Below are positions 33,626-45,969 of a DNA stretch of 64,000 nt, piece after piece. The position numbers and the translations under genes are program-made. Numbering within the stretch: position 1 is the stretch's first letter; each line of letters begins with the position of its first letter. Below the pieces are notes generated by a model. That model saw only the letters and a list, made by a program, of their open reading frames with translations, had not been told where the DNA came from and searched no databases. Origin of the DNA: Cololabis saira (Eukaryota; Chordata; Actinopteri; Beloniformes; Belonidae); assembly GCF_033807715.1 (NCBI RefSeq), contig NC_084599.1, positions 11,923,625 through 11,987,624 of the forward strand. Reading direction: 5' to 3'.

Positions 33626-36600
33626 ATGTTGTTCCTTGTGAGTGAGTTGCATGCTGAGTCACCTTGCAGAAGAGAGGGGGAGTTGTTGCACAAGGAAGCG
33701 CTCCCCCCTCGGCACCTCAAGGACCTTGACTGTTCGCGGGACGCAGATGCTGCCACCTCTTCCAGCTCGCTGCCCCAGAGCGTGTTACTGACACCTTCTC
33801 CATGTCAAGGGATGAAGCTGTGATACTCATGTGATAACCCTATCAAGGGTAACAGGGTTGCGTCCCTTTTTAACACTTTATTTTTCATGTTTTGTGACGG
33901 GGAACAAAAGTCGTGAGGCAACGTTCTGCAACTCTCACACCAGCCGGGAGTCGCCTTCATCAGAAATAGATCATAATAAGCTCTGGTGGTGAAAACACAC
34001 CTATTTAAGGCTCATTTAATGTCCGTTGAAACTTAGTGGTGGAGTTTGTGGACGAAATACCGACTATCTAGAGCCGATGCTGAAGGTTTTGCCAGATGAA
34101 TTATTGCCTGTGTTGGTTCTTTGACAAAAGGAATTAGTGTATACAGACATACATGAAGACAGAATAATACACAGTACTGGAGTTGAGGGGGGATGAGGGG
34201 GGATGGCATCCCCCCTGAAATAAAAACGGTCCAAATCATCCCCCCAGTAAAACTGCCACCCCCCCTTTCCATCCCTTATGTCATTTCATCAATGAATGTG
34301 GTTTTACTGCTATTTCAACATTTAGAGTCATCACCAGATAAATAACACCAGAAACATAACTTATTTGACTATTTTCACCTGTTTCAAGTAAATTTTCACT
34401 TGAAATAATTAGAAAAATCTGCCAGTGGGACAAGATTTATCTTCTTATTACAAGTAAAAAAATCTTGTTCCACTGGCAGATTTTTCTACTTATTTCAAGT
34501 GAAAATCTACTTGAAACAGGTGAAAACATTTTTGTTTTTTCCAGTGATGAGTCTTGTTTTAAGTGTAATGAGATTTTTTTTTACTAAAATGAGACATTTT
34601 AACTAGAAATAAGACAAGTATTCTTGTTAAGATTTTGAGTTTTTGCAGTGATCCATGTTACTTATCCTGTGAAGGACAGAGTCATATTGATAAGTTCAGA
34701 AAACTGTTTTTTATTGTTGTGTTTTGATGTATTTGATGTAAGCCCAGTGGATATTTAAAGCTTACAGAAGGCTGCATTTAACTGCTGCTATGTCATTCCT
34801 GCAGTATTTCTGCAGGTGTTTTGGTCAGTGCTATCATTTGTAATATATTATATTATTTGTAATCAGCACAAATGATCTGTCCCCATATGATAAAATCCAC
34901 CATCCCCCCTGATTTTTTTTTACAACTCGAACACTGATAATACATATTGTAAATGTTAAAGTGAGTTGACAATTAATCAAGACATGGGAAAAATAAGGCT
35001 GTAATAAGTTAACATAAGGGAGGCAGAAAGTGTCGGTCTAATATGGAAAACTGCTGCACTGCCTGAATGCCAGGAGCTTAATCTGATGCAACATCTGTTG
35101 ACAGTTGAATTGCCTCTGCACATCCATGGTGGAGTCATCATCTCCCTCCATCAGGAGCCACTCTGACATGAGCAGCAGCAAAGGCACAGGGTTCACATTT
35201 TGAAGAGCAACGTCATGATGAAAAAATAAAATGTGAGGGGACAAAAAAAGTAGACCCACTGGCTCATGAAACAAATTGTCCCAATTACAATAAAGTGTGG
35301 CTCTTGGTCAGCGTGCACGGCAGGCAGTTCATCTTTATTACAATCAGTTAATGAAAATCAATCCCCCTCCTGATAAACTCTTATCTCCACGGCCTTTGCG
35401 CACCCCTCGTGCCGGGAGATAATAAATTAGGGTAATATTGCCTTTGATGAGGGAGTGAATTGCAAATTATTGTAACTTTCCAAGATTTATGATGCAGATG
35501 CTTAATTTCCGAGCTGGGTTTTTCAGGGCGTCGGGGGTGCCAGGGGGCCATTTGTTAAAAGTTTGGTGACATGGGCTCGTTAATAAAAATACACTCTCAG
35601 ACAACCAGGTGCTCTCAGCTGTGCTCAACTGTTACAGTAGCTGAGAAAAAAACTGATGAAATTGCAGGGAAGCTGCAAGTGTTTCACCCATAACACGCAA
35701 ATGCATATGGAGAAGCAGGAACCCACGGGATGCAATGTGTTTACAGAAGAAGTACTGTCAATCATGCAATCACCAGCAACACCCCACCCCCACCACCATC
35801 TCTATCACCCAGCCCAGGAGTGTATGATTTGATATGTAGGTCAATAACCATTCTGCAGTGAGCCAGTGGCTGAGATACGTCTGGTTGCTCGCTGTCACTC
35901 TGATTATTGAAGAGACACAGAAAGATTGAGTTGGTATGAGACAGTATGAGACAGCCTGCTATATGAGATAGCTACATGATTGGTGCTTCTAAATCTTACA
36001 AGGCATGCACACACAAGCACGCACAAAATTCTCCAAACACAAGTGGAAACTCCTCGAGAAATTAGCAACTTTTCACTCTTTGTTCCTGCAGCAGTGACCC
36101 CCTGCAGCCGTGCGACGTAGGTGTGTGTTGGCTGTCTTGTGTTCTGCACAACAATCGGCCTGTGAGAGCATCATTAAGCAAAAATGCTCCAGCAACAGAA
36201 GGTTTGGGGAGGTTACGATTCATCGGGATGTGCAAGAATGTTGCAAGGTGAATAGTTTCTGGAGCAAACACAATCTCGGAGCAGATGAATGAGTTTACAG
36301 CAATTGGAAAGTAACATCCCATGCATCATTTAGCATCAATAAATCAAGCAAGTGTCTAAACTGTTAGAAGGCATTGTGTTACATGTTTCCATCTGTATTC
36401 TTCCATTATCAATCATTAGTAGTGTTTTCTTTTTTTGATAAATCTAAAGAATCTCAGAAAGCTTCCAGCTGTAATGCATCCAGTCTTTATCCAAACTTAC
36501 TTAAAAAGTAAATAAAGACACACTTGATCATAATGATAGAAGAATCTCTCCTCATCAAGGCCACCTCATTTTTGTCCAAGGAACATATTTTATTAGGACA

Positions 36601-38789
36601 GCCATCAATCCATTTATTATCAATCAAGGAGGAGACTCACATACCACTATCTATTTATCTTGCCAAGTGCTTTATTATTATCAAATTAATTCCCCTATTG
36701 AGAGTATCAATCACTCAAACGCGTTTTCCTCAACTCATTAGCGTAGTAATTGTCCTTGTTTACAGGGGACAGTCAAGACAGGTTGGGCTCAAAGAGGGTG
36801 GACAAGCAGTCTTTACTGGCATGGACAGGTTTTTTTGTTTTGTTTTGTTTTCAAACCTGCAGCAACATGCTTTATCCTCATAGAGTCCATATAGCTTGCA
36901 CAATTTGACTTATGTGCTTCCAATTTTCAAAAATGCACATTTTTAATGTCAATCAATGTGTAGAGATCTCAAATCTGTATATCAACTCTCACATAGAGGT
37001 TATTTTCTCCACAGATGGTATTAATCACACATGAGCTTTTCAGTTTTGTCCAAAATGATGTAGCTGAGAACAGTTTGAATGTAATCTTTGCACTTCAATC
37101 ACAACTAAAGCACCTAAATTAAAACTCTTTCATCAGTAAACTCTTATATCCATGAGAATAGGTACTTAAATATAATCATATGTGTTTATTGGATCTCTTT
37201 AGCAGCAGAACATCCCTCATGAGTACATGCCGTATCACTACGAAAGCAGAGTTTTACAGTTTCAGTGGCTGAGCTACTTTTCACTATTTTCGATCTAATG
37301 AGGTAATTTAAGTCCAGTGATTGCACCCCTGGGATCAAGCTCCACCAAAGGCTTACAAGATATAGACTGCTGAGAGCTGAAACAATTACCTAATCTTAAA
37401 AAAGATAACAGTTTTGATTTGCTGTTTGTTTTTATAATTATTTTTTAAGGTCTTTTTTAATAAAAAAAAAAAAGATCCCTGATTCATGAGGTAATTTCAT
37501 GCTTTTGTTATATAACGATGAACTTAATGTGACTTGGTTTGGGGCTTCGGTTAAAAGATATGACCTTGATCTTTAGGTGTGGGCATGCTTCCAATACCTA
37601 ACAGCTGTCCCTCAGTCTATTTGCCATGCATTTTATTATTCCAGATCTGAAGTAACTACCAATTGTATCTGACGTATATTGTCAAAGATAAAGATATAAT
37701 AAGACACTGTGAAATGTAGTAGATCTACAGCCGTTGGCAGAATGCTCCAATTTCCATCAGACCTCCCAGGACAAGACTGACACTCCACTTCCACTTCTCC
37801 AGAACCTCATTCCCTCTCAATCTTCTTCCAGATTCCTCCGGATATTAAGAGTGAGGTGATGAAGTCACCCAGGAAAGACCTTATTTAGGCTGTCTGGAAC
37901 GTACTTCCCATGTACAAAGAGTATAACAGTGACCCATTTCCCCGGCCATCTCTCTTTTTCCCACAGCTCACTGTCACATTGTCTTTATTTAAAGAAGCTG
38001 GACATGGGGAGATTAAATATGACTATGAGTGATGAAACATGCCATCACTTAAGAGTAATATCAGAATCAGGTTACCTTTAACTCAATCCAAGATATGAAT
38101 TACATCCACGTCTGCTGATTATGGAGTATTAAATCTTAATGTCCTCATAAAGAGTGTGCCCAAGCTTTCTTAATAGCATTTTAATGGAATTTAAAAATGA
38201 TCGCAGCCTTCTTTCTAATCATAGCATTCATTGTTCATGTATATTGCAAATATCAGCACTGTGCGCCTATGTCGTTGTCGTGTTGACAATGCGGCGTTAA
38301 CAACAGGCCAAATCCTATTTGGAGCCACGCAGCACCCTGACAGACAAAAGCAAAGCCAGCAGCCAGCTCAGCACTCAAAAGTAACGTTTACTCTGGGGAC
38401 TGAGAACATACTGTGGAGCCCTACAGCTACACAGCCAGCTCGGCAAGGCTGTCGTACACTGGAAACTGTTGGACTCTTGTGGACCGAGGACACCACCAGG
38501 ACACACGTGGCACTGCATCCTCCTACTGTTGAACACGGATCTATTGATGGCTATTGTTATTCAGTAACACCTTATACTTCTTTATAATTCCCCAAATAAA
38601 ATTGTGTGTCTTTTGTTTTTGAAGTTAAAATTGACATCTGTATTTTTTCTGTGATGAAAGGGCACACCGGCAGCAATCCCTCGCATGAGTTAATTGAAAT
38701 CTTTTGCACACATATTTGCTTGGTTATATAAAGTTGATTAGTGGTGGAGGGGAATCAGAGACGCTGGACAAATCAGACCAAATAAACTC
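33626..38789. other. Intergenic region between convergent celf5 and rgmd 3' ends
   Basis: Holds the second 765-bp hAT copy (34172-34936) and otherwise non-repetitive sequence. Blocks at about 35290-35620 and 36520-36770 are dense in TAAT and ATCAAT-type words and look like possible conserved noncoding elements. No credible exon was found. Confidence 0.7.
34172..34936. mobile_element. hAT-type MITE, 765 bp, copy 2
   Basis: Starts CAGTACTGGAGTTGAGG and ends ACAACTCGAACACTG. Exact 8-bp duplications ataataca flank it (34164-34171 and 34937-34944). It is near-identical along its length to 22069-22833, with scattered substitutions and balancing indels. An internal hairpin has arms 34376-34438 and 34460-34522: 63 bp with three mismatches and a 21-nt loop. 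Confidence 0.94.
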
Positions 38790-39728
38790 TGGAGGTTTCC
38801 ACCACTTTAATACAGAACAAAGATACAGCACGACACATATTAGTTTTCTCAAAATAATCTACTAGACAACATATGTAAAACGTATTACAGTTAAAACATC
38901 TATACAAAGGAACATTTACATAATATAAAACACATATATACACTCTTAATATATTATATGAAGATTTGTGTTTCACCTTTAAAACTGGAAGCCGAGCAGC
39001 TTGAAGAGGGAGTGTTTCACAGAAAATGAGAGCTGAAAGGACAGTGATGTGTCATTCTTTAAGAGTAGGTAGTTTTTATATACAGTTGTTGGATCCTGTG
39101 TATTCTGTTTGCGAATTTCTGAAAATTTAAGATAATATTCAAATACACAAAACGTGCTGCTAAAAAACTGTTAAGTGCTACTGATATTACTGGATTATAC
39201 AGGTCGTAGAAGCCACATTACTGTTCGTTGAGAAGAGAAAACAAAAAAAAAACAGTATACATACTGTAGGGAGTGACATTCAGCTTCACCAATACTGGAG
39301 TGTTTAGAGATTGCGTACGTCCTCAGTAAAATTAGATATTTACAAAAAATATTTTGTTTAGCTCCCTTGAGGTCAGACAATGCAGCTGTAGATTTAACTT
39401 AAAGAGTGTGATAAACCAATTAAAATTGTCCAAGTGGGTTTTTTTTCCATTTCAAATGATGCAATTCATGTATAAATCACTTATGAAAAGAAGAGAACGA
39501 ATGAGAAATCCTTCAAATGACAAAAAACAGTAAAGATTATAACATTTGCATCACACCTCCCGATCAAAATAATAATAAAAAAATAAAAGACAACAATTAT
39601 CTCAACACAACACGTCTGTGCTCATCACGCTTTCCTCAAGCTGGTAAATGCTTCCATGACCTGTTTATGTTCATGCTCCACTTTCTTTAACCAAAAAACA
39701 ACAAAAAAAAACGTTATTATTTTTCTTC
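38790..39728 (-). other. rgmd: rgmd 3' UTR (approximate)
   Basis: Sequence after the rgmd stop (39729) on the minus strand runs to a possible ATTAAA signal, seen on the plus strand as TTTAAT at 38806-38811. It is AT-rich without open frames. The end point is an estimate. Confidence 0.45.
38806..38811 (-). terminator. rgmd: Candidate rgmd poly(A) signal ATTAAA
   Basis: Variant poly(A) hexamer ATTAAA on the minus strand about 920 nt after the stop. No canonical AATAAA was noticed on this strand between the stop and this point. Confidence 0.3.
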
Positions 39729-40427
39729 TTACAACAGCAGCAGAATGCAGAGCAGGAGTGTGAGCATGGAGCTGTGCGCTGCAGTCGCAGCCAGCGTCTG
39801 TGGCGCTCCCCGGCTATAAACATGAGGAGTCCTCGGGAAATTCTGCTTCAGTTTACTGGGCGGCAGCGCCTTTAAATCCTCCAAAGCGCCATAGGCTGCC
39901 ATTGAGAACTCGGGGTCTCCTGTGGTTAGCAAGTCAAAAACACAGGACTGGAAGTACACGTCTTCCACCTGGAGGGTTTTCCTACACTTGGCCGTGGCCC
40001 GCTCCACCGTGTAGACCTGGCTGGGAGGCCGCAGAGGCCCGTGCTCTGCGTTGGTGCCCTGCAGGCTGGGCTGCTGGCCGTGGTGGCTCAGCGTGTGCTC
40101 TTTGATGCGCTCGTTGCGTGGACAGCCGTGTAAGCACAGCTGCAGACCACCGTTGTCCTCAGAAAAGTCCAAAGTCTCTTCTGGCATGCGGATGGCGAAG
40201 GTAAGGTAGATCCCCACCCGCCTGATGATGATTGAGGTGCCGATGTAGCGGGCTTGTATCTTCACTTCCCGGCCCACGCCGGAGCTGCCTCTCTCGGCGA
40301 TGCTCAGGCTGCTGCTCTTGCCGCCGCTCCGAGTCCCGTCCTGAAAGGCCATGGGCAGGTCTTCAGTAGTCGCCTGGTACACCTTCTGCTCTGTGCAGCC
40401 ATGGTACGACTTGAAGATCACTGTGAT
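39729..40427 (-). CDS. rgmd: RGM exon 3: C-terminal half of vWD-like domain and GPI signal
   Basis: RGM proteins are GPI-anchored BMP co-receptors and neogenin ligands. This exon (699 nt, 232 codons plus stop) begins after a CCCCCCAG acceptor with ITVIFKSYHGC, residue 203 of the 434-residue protein. Recognisable family blocks are TEQKVYQATTEDLPMAF, ARYIGTSIIIRRVGIYLTFA, IRMPEE, LQLCLHGCP and VYFQSCVFDLLTTGD. The C-terminus is a hydrophobic tail, SSMLTLLLCILLLL, preceded by small residues, which fits a GPI-attachment signal. At GDPEFS the sequence lacks the N-x-S/T sequon found at GD-NFT in RGMa and RGMb. Cysteines of the partial von Willebrand D domain are kept. Confidence 0.96.
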   Translation of the reverse strand: MTVIFKSYHGCTEQKVYQATTEDLPMAFQDGTRSGGKSSSLSIAERGSSGVGREVKIQARYIGTSIIIRRVGIYLTFAIRMPEETLDFSEDNGGLQLCLHGCPRNERIKEHTLSHHGQQPSLQGTNAEHGPLRPPSQVYTVERATAKCRKTLQVEDVYFQSCVFDLLTTGDPEFSMAAYGALEDLKALPPSKLKQNFPRTPHVYSRGAPQTLAATAAHSSMLTLLLCILLLL

Positions 40428-42065
40428 CTGGGGGGAAAAAAGTTAAACTGTGTTAGATATAAAATAGCACAGTTATCAAATAAATAAAAGACTGAACTGT
40501 TTCCTAAGTAATGCACCTTAAAGCCACAAGGTGGCAGTAGGTAATAAAATATTTACAGGGTGGGTCAACTGTGGGGATGCATCACACTGATGGCTTTCTG
40601 TGCAAAAGTGATTTTCTCTCTGGTATATTACTGAATCAAAATACAATTAGAATCAAATGTTTTCCCAAAAATATAATTGTAAAATGGAATAAAACTAAAC
40701 AACAAGAAGAAAAAAACCAAACATGAAATGCAGCTGTCTTAAATCTCCATTTGACTTTACCTACACTGCTGCTTTTTGTTCAGTGACTGACAATGATTTG
40801 TACTTCGGCCGGGCTTTAAAAACTTGAGCTAATCTTCCCAGTATCTAGATGAAGCAGTGCTTGTGGTTACGCTTTCACACTTAAGGGGAATACTGTATTT
40901 GATGGATGATTTCCTGTCTCGAGTCTGGCAGCTGAAAACAGCTCCTAAACGCAGCATGGGGGCATGCGGGCGTTACCGCAGATACTCTTATAACACTCCT
41001 GCAACGAGCTGCACAGGCAGGAGACAATGCTGGAGTTTCTTTAGAAAGGAAATCACTCGTGGAATGTGGTGATTAGTAGTTTAAATCTAATTTGTTCTCA
41101 AACATTTAAACCATTTAAAATGGTTAAGTATAGGAATGTCAATGACATTTTATGGTAAAGAGAAAGTTGTTACTTATTACTCCAAAAACATTTAAAAGAA
41201 AAAGAAAGTGATTACATTTTTTCTTTTTTCTTTTATAAAGACAAATCATGTGTAGGCCGCTTTTATTGCTAAGTCGAAATAGAACGCATAAATAAATAGC
41301 CAACACACAACAAAAACAGCCCTGGAAGACCGGCCCCTTTAATTAACAGAATCACAAACTCTTTGCTGCCGGCCAATTATTTCTTTATTTTTCCAAATTA
41401 TACCATATTTACACAAAAAGCACAAAGTTAATTATTTGACCAGAGGGATGAAAAAACATTCCTGATCGTGGTAGTGGAGGAAAATGTTTGAGCGTTAATC
41501 ACTACCATATGACCACCCATGTGTTAAAGGTAGAGCAGTCAAGCATGTCTGTGATCCAACACCACTGAAGGACTCCCCTCCTCTTTTTTCCCCTCACAGA
41601 TCTGAGGGGAGCTCCAAGACCCGAGGAATGCTGGAGACTTGAGAGGCACCATGGAATGACGATTAACTTCACATGTTTGATACTTTAATGGCAGTGCTTT
41701 AGCCAGTGAGCAAGCGTTCACAAAGTACCCAATCTGTGCAGGCAATCGGTTTCAAGCTAACTGTCAATGTGAATGTCCGTTTCTGATTGGAACATATGTG
41801 TCTGTGTTGAAGATTTCCTGTTGTTGCATATTAAAAACAATTATCAGTTTAGCAGCTAATTAATTAAATGCAAACTTCATTTCTTCAAACTAAAAAGAAA
41901 AAAAATCTAAATTCTACTCTATTTTTGCTTTTCCTTTGCCTCCCTCTTGAAAGTCTGAACAGATTTTCCTTCCCATACACTGAATGAATGCATAACAACT
42001 TTGAGATCAAGCAGGTGCATTTATCTCTTTCATCTGATCAGATTTAGCTCTGAACCCATCCTTAC
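40428..42065 (-). other. rgmd: rgmd intron 2, 1.6 kb
   Basis: GTAAGG donor next to 42066 and CCCCAG acceptor next to 40427 on the minus strand. Contains a CTCF-like motif at 40524-40537 and otherwise plain AT-rich sequence. Confidence 0.9.
40524..40537 (+). promoter_or_regulatory. CTCF-like motif
   Basis: CCACAAGGTGGCAG fits the CTCF core pattern CCASYAGRKGGCRS with one mismatch. It lies about 100 bp upstream of rgmd exon 3, inside intron 2. One motif match is weak evidence of occupancy. Confidence 0.35.
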
Positions 42066-42577
42066 CTTACTGGTTGCTGTTGCACTGGAACCTAAGACAA
42101 CAGGCACGTTGGTCACCTGCACTGACAGGAAGCGGTTATCGATCAGAGGCCACGCCCCTTCCACCTTGCAGGTCTGGAACTCATCTCTGAAAGTCCTTAG
42201 GTGCGGGTCTCCGAATAATCCACAGTGGGCATACTTCTTCTGTTGGCCCGCCAGGCCCGATGATAGAATCCGAGTCTCGTAGTCGCAGAGCTCCGACACG
42301 GCCGGGCGAGCCGTGCTTGGGACCTTGGCAGAGGAGGTGGGCCCGTCGCTGGAGCAGTTATGCTGAGAGAATAACTCCTTAATGCGGAAAACAGCCGAGT
42401 GGTAGACCAGGTCGCCCCTGCAGCTGCGGGCCTGCCGCCGGGTGCACAGTGCATAGGCCCTGAGGGCGATGCAGTAGTCCACGTCCTGAGCCACGTCCTC
42501 CTGAAGTCCACTAGCAGGTGAGGTAGACGCCACGTACTCTGCATTACAACGCTGGATTCGGCACTGCTGGCAGTGAG
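42066..42577 (-). CDS. rgmd: RGM exon 2: N-terminal domain, RGD and GDPH cleavage site
   Basis: Exon of 512 nt, phase 1 in and 0 out (residues 32-202). It begins AHCQQCRIQRCNAEYV, as in RGMb, then AYALCTRRQARSCRGDLVYH, which is RGMa-like and includes an RGD at residues 85-87. The N-terminal cysteine-rich helical domain, which binds BMP ligands, is followed by NCSSDGPTS with an N-glycosylation sequon at Asn105. HCGLFGDPHLRTF contains the Asp155-Pro156 autoproteolytic site shared by RGM proteins. TCKVEGAWPLIDN and VTNVPVV are typical of the partial vWD domain. The mixture of RGMa and RGMb features and the celf5 neighbour favour RGMd; it is clearly not hemojuvelin-specific, but rgma or rgmb cannot be excluded without a tree. 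Confidence 0.96.
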
Positions 42578-44486
42578 CTGGAAAACAAATACAATGATTA
42601 TTAAAATGTTATATGTTTGATGTAAAAACGTCTTCCTTACCCATTTTTCCATAGGTAACCCTGCCACAAGCTCTGATTTTATCCCATTACTGCATGGGAA
42701 AGTCGAAACTTTTCCACCATCGTGTTTAGCTCAATCAAAACCCAAAATGTGTGAGCTCAACTATCGCTCACAGAAATAACATCACTGGAGACGGAAACCT
42801 TGTGGTTTGGCAGTTGGTGAGGTAGTTTACATCTATTGAGATACATAACTGCAAACCTCAAGGTATCAGGGTTAAAACTTAAGAACATATAAAAAGTCAT
42901 GCTTGCTCAGCAACTCAGGGTCTGGACTGAAACTTAGAAGGCACCAGGGCAAGCGCGTAAGATTTAAGCGATGTAGTCTGAATCCAGCACTTTGGGTAGA
43001 CGTAATGACCCACAAGTGGGTTATTAATTTCCAAGGTACACAAAGAAATACAACTACCACTGTGAGACATAAAAAGTGTGGATATTCTTCACGTCTATGC
43101 TGACTGAGAGATAAATGTTTTCTCAAAGGTAAAATATTTCAATTTCAAGTCAGACACATTAAGCATATGCAATAACTTTAAAATGAGCTTGTTTTAAACC
43201 CAAACCTAGCGTGTTGCATTCCTAGGAGCATATCATAAAAACTACCACGACTCTGAGCTGTCATTTAAAAGCCAAGAACCACAAATGTCAACATCGCTGG
43301 CAGGCCTGCATGCATGGCATCCTTCCTGGACATGAGGTTCACACGTCATAAAGAACGTATTGCTGTGTAAGAAAACCCCACGACCTCCTCATGAAGCTCC
43401 GGGGACGTGGAGGGGTGGACGGGTGGAAGGGATGGTCACAGGTCAGTCCGGCGAAACTGAGCTACCAGCCACATCCATCACTCAGCGAAGGTTTACAATG
43501 TCAAAACTGTGATATTATTGGTCTCTTTTAAGGTCAGCACACATTTTTCACTGATGTGTGAAACCGTTTTTTATTGTCCTGACACATTTTGAGCATTACA
43601 AATAATGCCATTCTATCACCACAGAATGTGATAAAAAACCAATTGTGGAAATCATTGACAAATTCAACTGCTGCTCGTCTTAAGAGTGAGTGTGTGCATG
43701 AAAGAGAGATTATTTAAAATAAAAACTGACAAATTGTTCCTTGTGATTTCAAATATCATCTTTGCCTGAAATCCCTAATACAAATACTTCACTTTCAGCT
43801 GAAAACAAAACGCTCGCCTCATACTGTAGTAGATGTATCGCCTGTTTACTCCAAAGCTCCACCTAATCGCAAGACAATAAGATAAACAACAAGATTTCAC
43901 ACCAGTGCACATGCATATTTTTGCACCATTTCTTCCAATTCACTCAAGTCGGATGCTCCAAGGGGCACGGCAGAGATGATTAATGCATCTCACCGTCACT
44001 CCACTTAAACACAAACTCCAATAAATCTGTGATGAAGTGTGAGAGGTCAGTTTAGACGCATCCTTCCTCTGAATTCCAGCCTCACTGCGAGGTGACTTAA
44101 GTCTGCCTTGACTGACACGTTCTGAAAAGCACTGCCATCACAGCCATCAGCAAGGCACTTAAAAAGTTACGATTAAATAAGTGTGAAGATAAAAGATAAA
44201 GAAACAATAGAACAAAGAGGTAAAAACTAAATTATCACACTAACAATATTTGTAGTGGCATATCAATACATTAGTTTAGTGCAAGTTAAACACATAGACA
44301 AAAGGGAAAAGGCCTTGAGCCTCATAGTCCAGTGTTAGATCTTTAATTGCTTAGCATTAGGAAGTCAGAGAGACAAATGGCCAGTTTTCATCTGATAATT
44401 ACCAGCAATTTTATCAAGAGGGAAAGTTAAAATTGCTGCACTCAAAGCAACGTATTGTTCTACTATTTTTTTTACTTATGGGGCAA

Positions 44487-44513
44487 CAACACACTCACAC
44501 TCACACTCACACT
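44487..44513. repeat. (CACTCA)n short repeat
   Basis: Four to five CACTCA/ACTCAC hexamer units in rgmd intron 1. Confidence 0.85.
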
Positions 44514-45969
44514 CTTTGCATTCATTTGCTGCAGGGACTAAATTTAAGAACTGAAAAACAGCCACAACACAACTCTCTCTTTATTTGGAGGAGTGAGAAC
44601 TTATTCAGTGATTTGTTCAGTTGGTTGGGTACTGTTACATCACAGACCCATAACGCAGAAGTTATCTGGTCTCCCCATCTTTATTTCAAGCCAACTCCAC
44701 ATGAAACTCGTTTTCTGTGTCTCAGTGACACAAAGCTGTAACACCCATCTCAGAAGAGGGGCACTCGTGGAACGGGAGGATGGAGCTGCTCACTCCGTTC
44801 ATTGGCAGCGCGCCATTTCCCCATCCCAACTACTACTACTTCATTTTCAAGCAGGGTAAAATGATCGATTTATGTTAGGCCAGTAAAAGTTACTGCTGCT
44901 CAAAATTCATCCACTACAACTCACATAATATATGCTTTATATGCCCCGCTGTTATGTTTGACAAACATAAAAGTGGAAATATCCAACAGAACTGCATGAA
45001 ACACATTACAGCACCACCTAGCGTTTGGTGGTGCAATTATATAGCAACTAACAACAAGTAAAAACACCAACTACCACATAGGTCCCATTAACCGGCTGCA
45101 TGGGAAGTTCTACAGAGAACAGAAATTCACATTTCAGTGTGAAAACATGGTGAAAGGGAGCTTTTGTACCATCTGTCTGTGGCGTTTCAAGTAAAGCATG
45201 TCACTGACGTGTCATTAACACCTCAGCATATTGTTTCAACTGTTAGAAAAGATACACATCTCTAATCAGCAGTGCAATTATTTTCAAATTAAGACAAAAA
45301 AAAGGTGTCACAGTTAAATGTAAACAGGTAATTAAAAACACAGGTCTTCAGCAGCCTGGCTAACAAACCTGCCTTCACAGTAGATTTGTCTCCATTATTT
45401 TTTTCTCTCTTTTGTTTACTTGCCATGTTAAATAATCAGATACCAAAGCCATGATGTAAGCGACTCATAGTGATTCTGTAAAAATGCTCCAATTAATCTG
45501 TCAACTCATTAATTAGTCCGTCCTTACTTGTTCCTCCTGCAGAGGTACTTACAAACTCCCCCCTGGAACCAACGCCAGCTCATATAAACACTGACAACAC
45601 TTTGGATGCCATTTGGTTTTTGTAACAGTTCAATCATGACACCTTTAACCTAACCAATTAAAACTAGTCTTTACAAAGTATATGAAGGAAGCAGGAGTTT
45701 TGAAGCATCTTTGAAAGTGGTGCTGAACAGTTATAATCCCGTTTGTATTTTTATATGACAAAATTATTATTTTGATGATCAGCACAAGCCATCAAGCAAC
45801 TTTTAGTAAAATATTCACGTGAATGGTTGACTTTGGAGAGGATACAGATTTAGGGGAATTTCAATAACAGTGGGAACACACACACACATTTTAAAAAGTT
45901 AATTTCCCCTACCCCCCAATTTTACCACATAGTAGTACTATGTAATTAACATTTTACTAGATATACAAC

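Noticed and set aside
39800..40487. Plus-strand open frames of 101 and 77 codons
   Set aside because: Both are opposite-strand shadows of rgmd exon 3, whose minus-strand translation is unmistakable.
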